A stretch of DNA of 64,000 bases from Mermis nigrescens (Eukaryota > Nematoda > Enoplea > Mermithida > Mermithidae), in assembly GCA_036768485.1 (NCBI GenBank), contig JAVLUZ010000154.1, positions 5,312,724 to 5,376,723 of the forward strand, in the 5' to 3' direction. Numbering within the stretch: position 1 is the first letter of the stretch; each line of letters starts with the position of its first letter. The position numbers and the translations under genes are program-made. The notes beneath the pieces are model-generated. The model had not been told where the DNA came from. It did not search any database and saw only the letters and a list, made by a program, of their open reading frames with translations. This document shows, one piece after another, positions 12,171 to 23,974 of the stretch.

Positions 12171-12675
12171 ATGAAATTGCGATTGTCTTTCATATGTGCA
12201 TTGTGTTTTACATTAGTCACGGTGACACATTGCCAAAATGATGCATCGAACCTCCAAGCTCAAACGAGAGCAGAAGCCAAATTTCCTGGCTTGTTGCCAA
12301 TATGGAACAGGGAACAAAAGCCAATATTTTTCAGAGAATTGAAAAATTTGCCAATAAATGATAAGCAAAAGTTGACCGGCGGTCTAGCGTGGACCCCGAC
12401 CGGGGGCTACATACCCCCACCGCCAGAAGACGCCTTTCTGCCTATGACTGGCAAAGACGGTAGAGTGTATCGAGTGCCCAAATTCGTGTATTTCGATTCA
12501 AAATCGAATTCTCGATTAAAATCCGATTTGAAGACGCCCGATTTCGGCGACATCGCCAGCACCATTCGAAATTTTTTATCTGGCTCCGGTGGCTATGAAA
12601 CCAGCCTCAAATCGCTAGGCGGTATTTACGTCCCGATGCCCTATCCACTGAGTCCTTTAGCATTTCAGCTTATCG
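12171..12675 (+). CDS. Secreted-protein gene, exon 1
   Basis: Carries the signal peptide and the YIPPPPE segment. The in-frame ATG at 12171 is preferred over an upstream TTG. The exon end is tentative (G|GTGATT); the frame itself stays open to 12734. Confidence 0.6.
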
Positions 12676-15600
12676 GTGATTCAACTTATTTTTTGTCTAT
12701 TAAGTTCGAAACATACGCACGGATTCAGAAATGAATTATGAAAGAATTAAATTATTGATTTATCATAATTTATTCATAAATAAATCTCGACTTGATTTTC
12801 AAAATTTCTGAAAAAAATAAAAAAATTGTAAGTTTAAAAATTTTTAATTTTTTATTTGGTGTTTTAAATGTCGAAAATTGGATCTTAAGAATTCCCCGGC
12901 GACTTTTAGCTGATCAATGAGCTACAGTGACCAAACTTTACGCTCGACTGAATCGGCTACAAATCGATTGGAAGGAGAATTCCTATTGAGATCAAGAAAA
13001 TTTTTCTAAAATTTTTCATGTGTAATTTTATTCAATTTAAAAATTACAAATTCCAAATTTTTTTTGTGAGATTTAGTTTGCTTCTGTCTGTACCAGCTGT
13101 ATTTGCAGTTTCATTTTGCTTACAAAGGAACCGACAAGAAAGACTTCATCGAACGCTTTGGATTAGGAATGGATAACGCCGTAAGGAACGAGGTGGAAAA
13201 TCCAACCGAGTTATTAATTAAAAATATTCGAAACGCATTTGATTACCTGAGTGGCAAAAGAAGAAGCAGCGGGGGAGTATTGTCAAACATCGACCAGCCA
13301 GCACAATTTTACAATACAGCGCAAAGGTAAGAAAGACAATAAGATGAAATAAGCGTCCAAAATACTTTGATCCGTCGAAACTTTTTAAGACAAGAAATTA
13401 AAGCTAAGATATCAATCATAAAGGCACGCAAAATCCTGGCCCATTAGGGGCCGCGCTTAAATTATGGATATCCATGGAACAAAAATTGCGAAAAATCGCG
13501 AAAAATGTCAATAAATTAATTCTGGGGATCGTTGGGAGGGGTTGAGCTCTGTGGGTTCAACAAAGCTATCCAATCCAAACCCTCCACGCACATACATTGC
13601 GTCGGACAATAGCCGATCTTCCAACTGATGCCAGCAGCTCCATTCTAAAGTTGGTGGTTTCGGTCAACGGTTGTTGCTGGTTTGGGGTTCGGTTGACTTT
13701 CTATTGATTGGCTGTCGGTTACTGGTAGTTGGCTGGTCATTGGTTGGCTGATCGACTGACTAGTTCATAATAAACCCATCGTCGTGTATTGCATATTTAT
13801 GTTTATTCATATTTATATTACGCTATATTTATTTTTACAGATATTTTAATTTTTATATTGATTTACTTATTTATTTTTATTCTTTATATATTTCTATATT
13901 TATTTTTAGAATTTATATTTTACATTTTTACATTTATATTTTTTATACATCGTTTCGGCTTATTACTCTATTTACAATATTTCATTCATCGTTTTTCTAG
14001 CCTATATATCAGAATTTTAGAGATTTACATTTTTACTAGTAATGCTTCCCATAATAATGGCTAGCAACCCTTGGTACCTGGTTGAATCGAATTCACTCGT
14101 TTGTTCAGAGTGCACCCCGAACCAAGCTAAGGAAAATAAAAGGCAGAACTTACTCGTCAAAATGAGGTAAAATCAGGTTCGAAAACGAATAAGGATTAAA
14201 AAATATATGTTAATATGTTGAAATCTGCTTCTAGTAGTATTATGCAATTTTGACTTACATAAATTTTAAAGAAAATTTTTGCTCAAAAAACTTACCGGCC
14301 GATCTCCTCCAACCACCCTGTCTCGCACCTCGTGGTCACGGTACGCAAAGCGGAATTTCATGCAGTGGATTCATTGCCACCTCATTCACGATATATTATA
14401 AATTAATTAATATGCCAAATTGAAAACTTATAAGCAAGTGTAATGTGAAACGGCCTATTTTTAGAAAAAGTTTCAAAGTTTTCAATGGGCACAGTCTTTC
14501 AAAAGCCTCATACACGGAACATCAAACATCTAGAAATTTACGAATCATCAAATTTCAATAATAAGAACGTCGCTAATATGATAATGTTTCTCACATTTCG
14601 ACTTTACATACAAAAATAGTGCAGAGTTCAATAGGGGCAAAATCGCAAAGGCCAACGACTTCATTCTGCGGGTCACCCGGGATTCTGGTGAAAAACCTGC
14701 TTCTTCCGAATCCTCACGCCCATGACTGCATCACCAGAAAATCACTTGTATCCTCAATCTAAAAACAACTCAAAGAGCAAGAAAATTTTAGGAAAAAATT
14801 AGAGATGCATTTCGATAAAAAGAAAAACATTTTTAGAAAACGGCTCAGAAAAAGTCATCAACAGAGATTCACAAAGCATGTAGCTATGCGTAGGTGGGCG
14901 GCGCCAAATTCTGGGGGTGCAATATTTTTCAAAGATAAAAAAACTTGCCTTTAAAATGGTGGTATGGCGAAAAATACCATTTTTCAACGTTTCTCATCGA
15001 GCACTATCCATTGGCATCAAAAATTGCGAGAAAAAAATTTTCTAAGATTGAATTTTGGGGGTGGTATATTGATTTCTGGGGGAGAAGTATTTGGTTTCTC
15101 GGAGGAGTTGCATACCCCCCGAAACCCCCCACGCCCAGGTGTGTAGCTATGTATGTATATCGAGCAATTTTTTCTGATTTTTAAACCCAAAAAACATCCC
15201 CAAATCGCTTTAAAGTGAATGCATAATCAGAAATGCGAGTAAGATGATGAATTAAGCCAGCTATATTAGTAAAAAGAGCTTCATTTATAGCAGTGAATGT
15301 ATGAGCCTGCTCATAAAAACGACAATATCTGACTAGGTTCTTGAGATATTGTCCTAGTCTAGACTTAGTCTTTTAAAAAGATATAATCCCTGTCTAGTCC
15401 CAGGGGACAAGACTCAAAAAAAATTTAATCTCATAAGTCTTTGTCTTTGTCCCAGTCAGACTTTGCCAACGCTGCGTGCGTAATAATTTCACATTTAAGG
15501 CATTCAAAATGTTTTTCAGCCTATGGGAAGTTCCGCCAACAAGTTCCGGAAATTATAAGCCTTTACCCCACGACGAGCATGCTTACCGCAGACCGTACGA

Positions 15601-15898
15601 TTCGGTTGACAATTATGCAAATTTTTCTCCACAAAGCCGATTTTTAGACGCAAATGATAGGCAAAGCGAGCCGAATCTTTTACGCAGAATTGTCGAAAAT
15701 TTGATGAAGGAAATTAGAAGAAGTTCAACTGGACCGGTCGAAAAATTAAAATTAAATAATGGTTTATTGGGAGGAGCGAGTAAGAATAACGTCGATACAA
15801 AAGCGGCCGGACTATTTATTAGCGTACCGGGCTTGCCGCCCAGCTATTTGGGCAGTTATGTGGATTTGGCCGAAAATCAAGCCAATAATTTTGGTTGA
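12171..15898 (+). CDS. Unrecognised secreted protein, three-exon gene
   Basis: I do not recognise the family. Exon 1 starts at ATG 12171 with a textbook signal peptide: MKLRLS, a hydrophobic core (FICALCFTLVTV), then THC-QN as a likely cleavage point. It continues with a proline-rich segment (GGYIPPPPEDAFLP, about residue 70-85). Exon 2 ends at 13326 with AG|GTAAGA in phase 2. Exon 3 begins at 15520 after a TTTTTCAG acceptor, in the matching phase, and ends at TGA 15896-15898. The mature protein has several basic pairs that could be proprotein-convertase sites (SGKRRSS, AYRRPYD, LLRRIV, EIRRSS), so a processed secreted precursor is conceivable; that is inference. The exon 1 to exon 2 junction is not settled. 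The only phase-consistent pair I can find is a GTGATT donor after 12675 with an acceptor after 13076; the better-looking acceptor at 13108 would need a phase-0 donor that I cannot see. Confidence 0.7.
12735..13076. other. Intron 1 of the secreted-protein gene
   Basis: AT-rich. Holds a diverged fragment (about 12905-12941) of the miniature element seen at 6281-6724. A T-rich tract precedes the candidate acceptor at 13076. Confidence 0.45.
13077..13326 (+). CDS. Secreted-protein gene, exon 2
   Basis: Encodes FHFAYKGTDKKDFIERFGLG and then an amphipathic stretch ending in FDYLSGKRRSSGG. The donor AG|GTAAGA at 13326/13327 is strong. The start is either 13077 or 13109. Confidence 0.65.
13327..15519. 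other. Intron 2 of the secreted-protein gene
   Basis: About 2.2 kb. Contains GGTTGGCTGGT-like low complexity near 13660-13750, a T-rich tract of TTTATATTT repeats at 13789-14030, and a miniature element at 14889-15143. Lines of CTAGTCTTTGTCCC-like repeats lie at 15330-15470. Confidence 0.6.
14889..15143 (+). mobile_element. Miniature hAT-like element R1, copy 2
   Basis: A 255-bp copy from CGTAGGTGGGCGGCGCC to CGCCCAGGTGTG, flanked by an exact 8-bp duplication TAGCTATG (14881-14888 and 15144-15151). It sits in intron 2 of the secreted-protein gene. Confidence 0.88.
15520..15898 (+). CDS. Secreted-protein gene, exon 3 (last)
   Basis: Acceptor TTTTTCAG at 15512-15519 completes a serine codon split by the intron. 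Encodes LWEVPPTSSGNYKPLPHDEH and a C-terminal part with GLFISVPGLPPSYLGSY, ending at TGA 15896-15898. Confidence 0.75.
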
Positions 15899-16095
15899 CA
15901 AAACATTAGTTGGAAAGAACAAGCCTATCTGTATGTACGAGTATGTTCATATGCACCTACATATATCCTTTGATGAAAAGTTATAACTACTCTCGAATAA
16001 GTCTGAAGTACTAGGAACGCAAATATGAAATATCAAAATTTTTTAATTTCAAGTGAAAAATAGGCTACCGACAGTCGGAATAAAGAATTTGGGGT

Positions 16096-16420
16096 ATGGG
16101 AAGACCGGCGGAATGGGATATTGAGGGTCTAGACCAGAAATGCACGTTGGGAGGGGTTTGGGGGTTCAGAACACACATGGGTGTGGGGGTTTTGGGAGTT
16201 TGTACCTCCCAGAAGTTAAAAAACCCCTCGCAGGTTACTGTAGACCCCAGAATTCTATTCTTAGTAACATTTTGTCCACTATGGTAATAGGTATAACTAA
16301 TTAAATCAAACAGAATGTAAAAATGGAAAATTTCGTGGGAAAAATGAGGCAAAATAAAGATTGAAAAATAATGAAAATTGAAAATTCCCTTCAAAAGTGC
16401 TTTAGATTGACCAGAGCTGT
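16096..16420 (+). repeat. Dispersed repeat R2, copy 1
   Basis: Contains GGGTTTGGGGG, AAAATGAGGCAAAATAAAG, TGAAAATTGAAAATTCCCTTC and TTTTAGCGCTTATGCCAG. The same series occurs twice in a row at 36192-36700 and, inverted and diverged, near 54100-54350. It is non-coding. G-rich ends make it look like another miniature transposon, but I could not define its borders. Confidence 0.55.
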
Positions 16421-17861
16421 GTAATAACGTATATTTAACGCTATTTTAGCGCTTATGCCAGTTTTTGAGATCATTTTGGCCCAAAAACGCTCAATTTTTG
16501 ACCCCTTCCTAGATCGGCCATGCTGTGCATCTTTGGTCTAGACCCAGCAGAATGAAGGCTAAAAATGGTTGAAAATACGTATGTTCTTTAAAAGTGGTTG
16601 ACATTGACCAGAAACTGCGGGCGGAATAACGTGCCCAGATTGGCCATGCTCTGCATCTGTATGATTAATCAGGATTTTCAACAAACAGCTCTGCTGGAAA
16701 ATGCAAAACGCAATTGTAGAAAATTTTACTTAGAGAATCTAAAAAAAATTTCTATTGGACGGATTTTTAGGGCATTGAAATACATAGGTAGGTAAGGTAC
16801 TCTACAATATTCGATCGATAGGCATTTTTGATTATTATCGCAGTGCGCTGAACATTGATTTCTCTTTCTGATAGAAAATCAGGACGCTCAGCCGAAAGAT
16901 GTGAAATAGGTACTTATTTTGCGGAACCTTGTGCAAGCGAATCAATTATTACGTTTCGATTATATTAATAATATAGGTTTGATTATATTTATTTATGTAA
17001 TAAAGTTTTGATTATATTTATTTGTGGTCGGTTTATAGCAATCAAAAAATCGTCCACTAGCACGAGATTTCGTGAAATAGACCGATGTACAACGTATTCG
17101 GCACTTGCAACTGCACTACTCTAAACAACGATTTAATTTGCATATTCCAATCATATGATTTATGCATGATTGAATTAACAGGTATAATAATTACCTTTCA
17201 ATATTTACAAATAATATTACTTTATAATGTACTACCTACCTAATGTAATAATACGTGAATGTATACAACAAACTGGGTAATCGTGAGTGCATAAAATAAC
17301 TGCATCAAAAATTATGTATGTTTATCTCTTTAGAAGAAAGTTTAAACTTTATTTAAACCCTAAACAGGCATTGAGATTGATTTAGTCGGTTTTCGCTTGT
17401 GATGCCGGACACATCTGTTTTTATTTCTTACTTGTTACCGTACTTCACGAAACCTTGTGCTTGGAACACCATATTTGAATCAATGTAAATCGATTAAAAA
17501 ATCAGTTCAGACTGAGAGAAAATCACGGTAGTGCATACTAAGTGAGAGGCATTCAAGTTTGTCTGTGCTAATTTGTATTACAGTAGGCTGACTAGAAGTC
17601 AGTTTTGTAGCTACTCATTTGATGGCTGATAATTGATTTTCATGCACAAGATATCGTGAAATAGACTACTGTGAAAAAATTTGAATTGCAGTAATTTATC
17701 ATAATCGTTTTACGAGTATAGTTGGCGATTAGATATCGTCTGTTTCATTTAATCGAGACCATCAGCAGAAGTTGTCAGACGAAAAGCTACACCTCTCCAA
17801 GACTAACTCAGTGTTGAGTATAAAAAACGAGACTAAGTGGGATGTCTAACAATGACATCAC
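16421..17861. other. No gene seen
   Basis: AT-rich intergenic DNA. Short phrases such as TCGTGAAATAGAC (near 17070 and 17655) and CACGAAACCTTGTGCTTGG recur, perhaps remnants of a repeat. No supportable gene. Confidence 0.45.
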
Positions 17862-18300
17862 AACATGGGAATTCTGGAGAGTGGGGGAGGGGGGGGTGAA
17901 ATTTTAAAGTGCCTTTTTTGGGCCAAAAATTGTAGCTTCGATTCAGAAACATCGTTTTTTGGCGTTTCTGAGGATGCTCTATCGTTCTAGAGCAGAAAAA
18001 CAGAAAAAAATGTAAAAATGGAAAAAGTCAAAAAATTGAATAGAATATAGTCAAAACATGAGTATATGGCGGGAAGCGCCAAAAAATTTACACTTTTGAG
18101 CAAAAAGTACATCAAAACGCATAAAAAACCAACTTTTTTACGAATTTTAACAAATTTTTGGAAACTTCCAAAAAATTGCAGATTCTGGGGGATGAAATTA
18201 TTGAGGGGGTCATTTTTTTTTCGGCGGGGGTAGAGGGGGTTGAAAACTCCTCCCCGAATCTCTTCCGCTCAGGATCATGTTTGGGCATTACCATATTTTT
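17862..18300 (+). repeat. Dispersed repeat R3, copy 1
   Basis: Shares a run of landmarks with 57365-57790, 61260-61530 (inverted) and a fragment at 42040-42180: ATTCTGG and G-run end, CATCGTTTTTTGGCGTTTC, GTTCTAGAGCAG, AACATGAGTATATGGCGGG, then AAGCGCCAAAAAATTT. Non-coding. Borders approximate. Confidence 0.55.
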
Positions 18301-18470
18301 AAAATAGTTTGCGCCAGTCAATTCATGATGAGAGTAGTTGACTATCAAAAACAGGTCGAAGACATGTTTTTTTACCTCAGAGTTTTAACTTCACATCAAT
18401 TGAAGTAAATCTGTATTGAGTTTAAAGAAACGCATTCAAGTAAGGTGTGTCACTCTTTTATGTGTTCTTT

Positions 18471-19900
18471 ATCATAGGTAGCGCGATAGCGCTACCTATG
18501 ATATACTTGGCCATCCTTTTTTCTTATATCTTTATCACAGCGAGTGCGAAATTTGTGTCCCCACTCATAGCAACAACGGCACATACCATGGAGGTGCGGT
18601 GTTTTTTAAAGGTAGATAATAAAAAACTTAGATGCTCCTTTTTTTGTTTACACTCAATACCGAGCTAGTCGTGAGTGTGTAAAGTTTACACCACAAAATT
18701 CAAATGATCGGCGGAGGGCCACTTTTTTAAAATGTTTTTCCTGATCAGTAAGTTACGAATCTGGTCTTAAAATTTCTTTACACGAAATTTTAGTTGTTGC
18801 ACAGGAGTGTAAATTAGATGGTTTTTTTGCACTGTTTTCATGTACTCAAGCATATCTAAGTCTTTTTTACATTCTATGCAGTCTGATTGGTTTCAAAAGG
18901 TAGACGGTTATAAAATCTAGGGGAGCCATTTTTTATTTTTTTAAAGTAATATTTTCAAATTTAGAGGCGGTTTATTGTAAAGAGTCTGAGACAAAAATTT
19001 TTCGCCTAGAGCGTCGTGGATGATGAATTTAAAAAAAATATTTTTCGTAAGGTCAGAATAACGAATCTGACCTTTAAACCTTTCTACAACCAGTGTTTGT
19101 TGAGGTATGAAGAGGTGAACTTTGAATTATACATCTATTTTCTAATGCCGATAGATGACTCCGTATTGCATATTGTTTGATCAGATTTTTCTTATTTCAG
19201 AGGTTTTTGACTCGTCTTTAATAAATTATTATTTTTATTATCATAAATGCACTATTCTTAAACTTCAGTAGAATGATGAATATTTTTTAATATAGTATAA
19301 TCAAGCTGAAATCTTGGCTGCGGTTGGTGCAATGGCTGACGTATCCGTTCTCACATGTGGATTTAAAAAAGAATAGTGGCTTCAAGTCTTCTGAATACAA
19401 ACTTTTTTCATTTTTTCAATTCTTTCAACAAAACCATGCGCTTCATTTGACTTATTCATCTATTTAGGTTCTGCAGATGACACTTTTTTGTTTTTTTTAA
19501 TATAGCCTTAGTTCTCGAATGGGAGTGTAAAGAGTGCGAAAATCTGGGGTTGAAAAGACACATTTTGGTCGAGTTTTCGACTTGTTTATGTCTGCCAACA
19601 ACTCCGCTTATGAGTTTTAAGAAATTTTTCTGACAGAAATGTACTACGGATTAAGGGCTATCTTGCTAGTGGATGAAGAAAAAAAAACAGATTTTGTCCA
19701 AGATTTCTCTGCCAAATTTTTCGGTTATGAGTAGAAATGAATTGAATAAAATAGAAATAAAGTTACTTTTAAGGGCTTACACGTCGAAGCAAGCCGCGTT
19801 CAAGAAAATGTAATATTGAGTTGTTTATGGGGGTGTAAAGTTCGAAATCTGTGGTGTAAAATGGCTGAAAAAACGGTTTTTTTTCCGTATTTTGATTCCG
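18471..19900 (+). mobile_element. Large dispersed element, copy 2 (TTTACACTCAAT family)
   Basis: Starts with a perfect 32-nt hairpin at 18471-18502 (14-bp arms ATCATAGGTAGCGC, loop GATA). Then come GTGCGGTGTTTTTTAAAGG near 18595, TTTACACTCAATACCGAG near 18648, a GTGTAAAGTTTACAC palindrome near 18678, and the GAAAAGACACATTTTGG..CTGCCAACAACTCC block at 19550-19610. All occur in the same order as in copy 1 at 7243-9290. No intact frame. Confidence 0.65.
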
Positions 19901-20618
19901 CAAACCATCCAAATTAAACACGGAACCAACAAGCGCTTCTAATTTACAAAACTCCAAAACGACTGAATTTTTCAATAAAATTTTCAATGTTTTGCAAAAG
20001 TAGGACATAAGCAGCAAACTTTGAAGAACACAATTTTCATAACAAGAACTCCCGTATTTCGGAAGTTTTTTACAACTAATTCTAGTGCATCCGACTTTAG
20101 CGACATTCAACTGTTCATATCAGCTCATTTCTCTCGGCAAGAAGATTAAAATTTTTGCAAAAAATATAACAATCTTTCTTTGCAAATTTCTCCAAACAAG
20201 AATTCCATTTGTCTATCTTTGCAAACCAATTTTTTCTCTCAAACGCTTATATTCCCTAACAGAATCTCTGTTGCAGTACATTTTATCAGGCAACGAAATC
20301 GTATTCAATTTTCTACATATACATAACGACACAACACAGCTGCCGTAACAGACAATCCAGTATCAAACCTTCAGCCTTGTGAATTGTAATAGCATTTGCT
20401 AAACAGTGGATATTGATGCTCATTAATTTTTAAATTTTTAGCTATCCAAAAATCGACATCAACTCTTTCAATTTTCTAAATTTCCGAAATTACATCAAAC
20501 TTAACCATAATACATTTACCAATCTTATTTTCAAATAGAATCTCTGCAACGTTTCCCAAGCAACACATTTACCAAACCTGCTTGAACATTATTATTCCTT
20601 TGCAACACGCGCATCTAT
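19901..20618. other. No gene seen
   Basis: AT-rich sequence with no supported feature; the 113- and 87-codon frames here look like chance. Confidence 0.4.
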
Positions 20619-20850
20619 CACACCTGAGCGTGGGGGTTGGGGGCATGCATCCTCCGAGAAACCAAAATACTCCCCAGAATTCAATTTTTAAATTTTTTTT
20701 CGTTTTCTTTTTCGCAATTCTTTGATGCCAATAAATGATGCTCGATGAGGAACGTTGAAAAATAATGTTTTTTTCGCCATACCACAATTTTTAAGGCCAT
20801 TTTTTGACCTTTGAAAAATCTTGCATCCCCCAGAAATTTAGGGGCTAATT
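20619..20850 (-). mobile_element. Miniature hAT-like element R1, copy 3
   Basis: Reverse-oriented copy starting CACACCTGAGCGTGGGGG. Its other end is truncated or diverged after CCCCAGAAATTTAGG, and no target duplication is visible. Together with copy 4 it forms an inverted pair about 250 bp apart. Confidence 0.7.
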
Positions 20851-21102
20851 TTTAAAATGTCTTCTAAACCAAAAGTATCACTTACTTCTTTTGCATTGAA
20901 CTTGTTTCTTAAATTTTCTTCCTTCTTTTTGAAATGAGTGAAACACTTATAAATTAATAAAATTTCCACAACTTTAATATTCTGTGAACAAAGCATCGAT
21001 TAGATAAATTTATCACCTTGTTCATTCTTGCTAAACAAACACACACATAGTTATTGTCCGACTTGACCACATTTTTCTTTATAGAAAGTTTGCTACGTCA
21101 TC

Positions 21103-21334
21103 AAAGGTAAGCGCCACCAAAGTTCTGGGGAGGGAGGTGCAAATTTTTTCAAAGGTCAATAAATGGCCTTAAAAATGGTGGTATGGCGAAAAAAATACAA
21201 TTTTCCAACGTCTCTCATTGGGTACTATCAATTGACATAAAAAATTGCAAAAACAAAAAATTCAAACATTAAATTCTGGGGGAGGGTATTTCGGATTCTT
21301 AGGGGGAACCCCCAAACCCCACGCTCGGGTATAT
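21103..21334 (+). mobile_element. Miniature hAT-like element R1, copy 4
   Basis: A 232-bp diverged copy flanked by an exact 8-bp duplication ACGTCATC (21095-21102 and 21335-21342). The core GGTGGTATGGCGAAAAAAAT is retained. Confidence 0.8.
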
Positions 21335-21342
21335 ACGTCATC

Positions 21343-22010
21343 CATCCTATCCGGAGATATATTAAAACCCATATTGGAAATCTATCGGTCATTTAAAGCC
21401 AACAAATCCGAATCCAACAGATTCCCAACTCGAATTATGCCAAGCATTTCAGCATAATTAGAATCCGTATAATGGCGAACATTAATACTAAGTTCGCAAT
21501 ACTCAAATTCATCTCAACAATTGAAGCTGATTCTAAATCCACGCGGGACGGTCGGAGAATCGGGACACAATCTCTACATCAGGACCGTAATTCTAATACG
21601 ATCTAATAATTTATTCTTATAATGATTTATCGGTTAAAAAAGTTAGAAAAATAGTAAGATTTTTATCAAGAATGAATCTGTCTATCGAAAAAAACGACAA
21701 GTAAAAAGAAAAAGATACTTAGTGCTATGTACGAGTATAAGTTTATTTTGAGCTATTTTTGACACTACGTGAAAAAATTAAGGGTTCCGCTCCGCCCCTC
21801 CCCCGTTCCCTGGATCCCCTGATAAAAACAAAAGGTATCTATATAAACGAAAAAATCAATCAAAATTTCAGCTGTCAAAGAGCGATAGTGGAGTGATCAG
21901 AATACGGAATTTAAAGAACGTGTGTTGTAAGACACATCCACAGTTGCTTTGTAAAACCATCACAAAATAATATTATAAAATATAATTGTTCCCATCGAAG
22001 ACAAATAAAA
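21343..22010. other. No gene seen
   Basis: Ordinary AT-rich DNA. A G/C-run patch (CCGCTCCGCCCCTCCCCCG) at about 21788-21806 may be the remnant of a CAGTGGCGG-type miniature element end. Confidence 0.35.
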
Positions 22011-23015
22011 AATGGACAGCGAGTCGGCCAGGTGGATGGTCGATGAGGTGATTAGTTAAAGACTTTAAAAACCTCGTAGACTCATTTGTTTCCACAAACT
22101 GATCAATTTTTCATCTTTACAAACAAATAAGGATTCGACCTATTTCATTATTTCATAGGCCCATTTGGATTCCACTTTCTGATAAATTTTTCATCTTTAC
22201 GAATGGGACTTTTTGGGCCAAAATAAGGTCAACAACCGGTACAACCGCTGAAATACATAAAAATCATGTTTACGTACAGGTCGGATGGTTGATAACGCAG
22301 TGAATCAAAAAACAATTTTAAAATCTCGAGGATTTTTGTGGTAAAACCTAAATTTTCTAATATTACCTTATTAGATTCTAAAAACTATTTTTTCTGTGCT
22401 TATCTATGTAAGCAAAATTTACAAAATATTGATCATTTTTCCATCTTTACAAAAAAAATAAAGCGAGTTAATAAGGTTGGATGGTCTGATAAAGCGGTAG
22501 GTCAAAGATAATTTAAAAAGCTCATAGGTCCATTTGGTTTCCACTTACTGATCGATTTTTCATCTTTACGACAAAATAAGGTTGATCTGCCACGTGGGAT
22601 GGTCGATAACACAGTAGTTCACAAAACGATTCAAAAAGTTCACAGGCCCATTCGGTTTCCACTCACTGATCAATTTTTCATCTTTACGAAAAGCCAAGTC
22701 AGCCAAGTATGATGGTTGGACAGCGCGATAAGTCAAATACAAGTCTAAAATCTCATGGGCCTATTAAATTCCCAATTTTTCAACTTACAAAAAAAATAAG
22801 GCGAGTCAGCCAGGTGGGATGGTCGATAATGCGGTAAATCAAAAAAATTCAAAAGTCTCATAGGCATATTTATATGCCAGTTATTGATCAACTTTTCATC
22901 TTAACAAAAAAATAAGGCAATAAATGGTAAATAACACGGTAGGTCAAACAATTTAAAAATCTCACAGGCTTATTTACATTCCATTTTTTGATCAAGTTTT
23001 CACCTTCACGAAAAA
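22011..23015 (+). repeat. Tandem array, about 120-bp unit, eight or so degenerate copies
   Basis: The phrase TTTTCATCTTTAC recurs near 22108, 22190, 22436, 22556, 22677 and 22893, with variants near 22775 and 22998, giving a spacing near 120 bp where intact. Each unit also has GGTGGGATGGTCGATAA and CATAGGCCCATTTGG-like phrases. Units are diverged, and some are shortened. A small satellite or the relic of one. Confidence 0.75.
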
Positions 23016-23694
23016 AGTACAATAAAGTGCAATTGTTAGCGACTTAATCCTGCAGAATTGTACTTTCATGTGAGTCAATCGATTTCAATCCAACGCAATA
23101 TTAAGTCTGACAAATCACGACATCAAAGATTTTTTCGTCATGCGTTTGTCCTCCATGCATTTCCAACAACTACTCAACTAGCGTATAAATACTTATGAAA
23201 TTACAAACAGAGTAACTAAGAAACACAAGGAATAGTATTATTGAGGAAGCCGAAATCAGCAGAAACACCTGTTGAATGTTAAAACGCTTAATTTTGGCTT
23301 GTACAAAAAGAACAAACTGAAAATTTTTGAAAATTTTTTTACAGCTCTTTTTTACTATCGAATAGAGAAGAGCTCAAAAATGCATTTATTGTCGACTATG
23401 TCCTGGATGATTCTCTAGTTATTTGACATTCAGAAAATTGTTTGCTAAAACAATTAAAATCATACAGCAAGCTTATTTCAAACAGACTACATGATAACGC
23501 GTATTATTGCACACATTCACTGATTATAACGCTGACAATTAAGGCAAACACATTTCAAACTGAAATCTCATCGAGGGCAAACGCATGACGAAACTACCTA
23601 ACACTTTTCTCGCTCATCAGGCAAAGTGCCTACTTAGGTAGATAAATCGACATTATGTTACGTATATCATTTCAAGTGGTGGCATAGGAATATA
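23016..23694. other. No gene seen
   Basis: AT-rich DNA without a supportable feature. Confidence 0.4.
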
Positions 23695-23702
23695 GTCGTC
23701 AT

Positions 23703-23964
23703 CATACGTGGGCAGCAACAAAATTGGGGGGGGTGCAAGATGTTTCAAAGGTCAAAAAGGGCCTTAAAAATAGTGGTATGGCGAAAAACAATATTTTTCA
23801 ACGTTTCTCATCAAGCAATATCCATTGGCATCAAAAAATTGCGACAAAACAAAAAATTTTCAAAAATTGAATTCTAGGGGGGGGGGGTATTTTGATTTCT
23901 GAGAGAGGGGGTATTTTGGTTTCTCGGGGGTACATAACCCCCAAAACCCCCACGCCCAGGTGTG
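23703..23964 (+). mobile_element. Miniature hAT-like element R1, copy 5 (reference copy)
   Basis: A 262-bp element, CATACGTGGGCAGC to CGCCCAGGTGTG, with an exact 8-bp duplication GTCGTCAT (23695-23702 and 23965-23972). The ends are short, imperfect inverted repeats (CATACGTGGG against CACACCTGGG). The core shared by all copies runs: TTTCAAAGGTCAAAAA, GGCCTTAAAAATGGTGGTAT, GGCGAAAAA, TTTTTCAACGTTTCTCATC, GAGCACTATCCATTGGCATC, AAAATTGCGA, AATTGAATTCTGGGGG, then G runs and ACCCCCAAACCCC. None of the copies codes for a protein. Family size here: at least eight copies in 64 kb. Confidence 0.9.
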
Positions 23965-23974
23965 GTCGTCATCT

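Noticed and set aside
13789..14064. 91-codon hydrophobic frame that could pass for a membrane protein
   Set aside because: It is a TTTATATTT low-complexity tract inside an intron.
19318..19390. tRNA-like stretch (GGTTGGTGCAATGG ... GGCTTCAAGTC)
   Set aside because: Box spacing is loose and no cloverleaf can be drawn; left out of the feature list.
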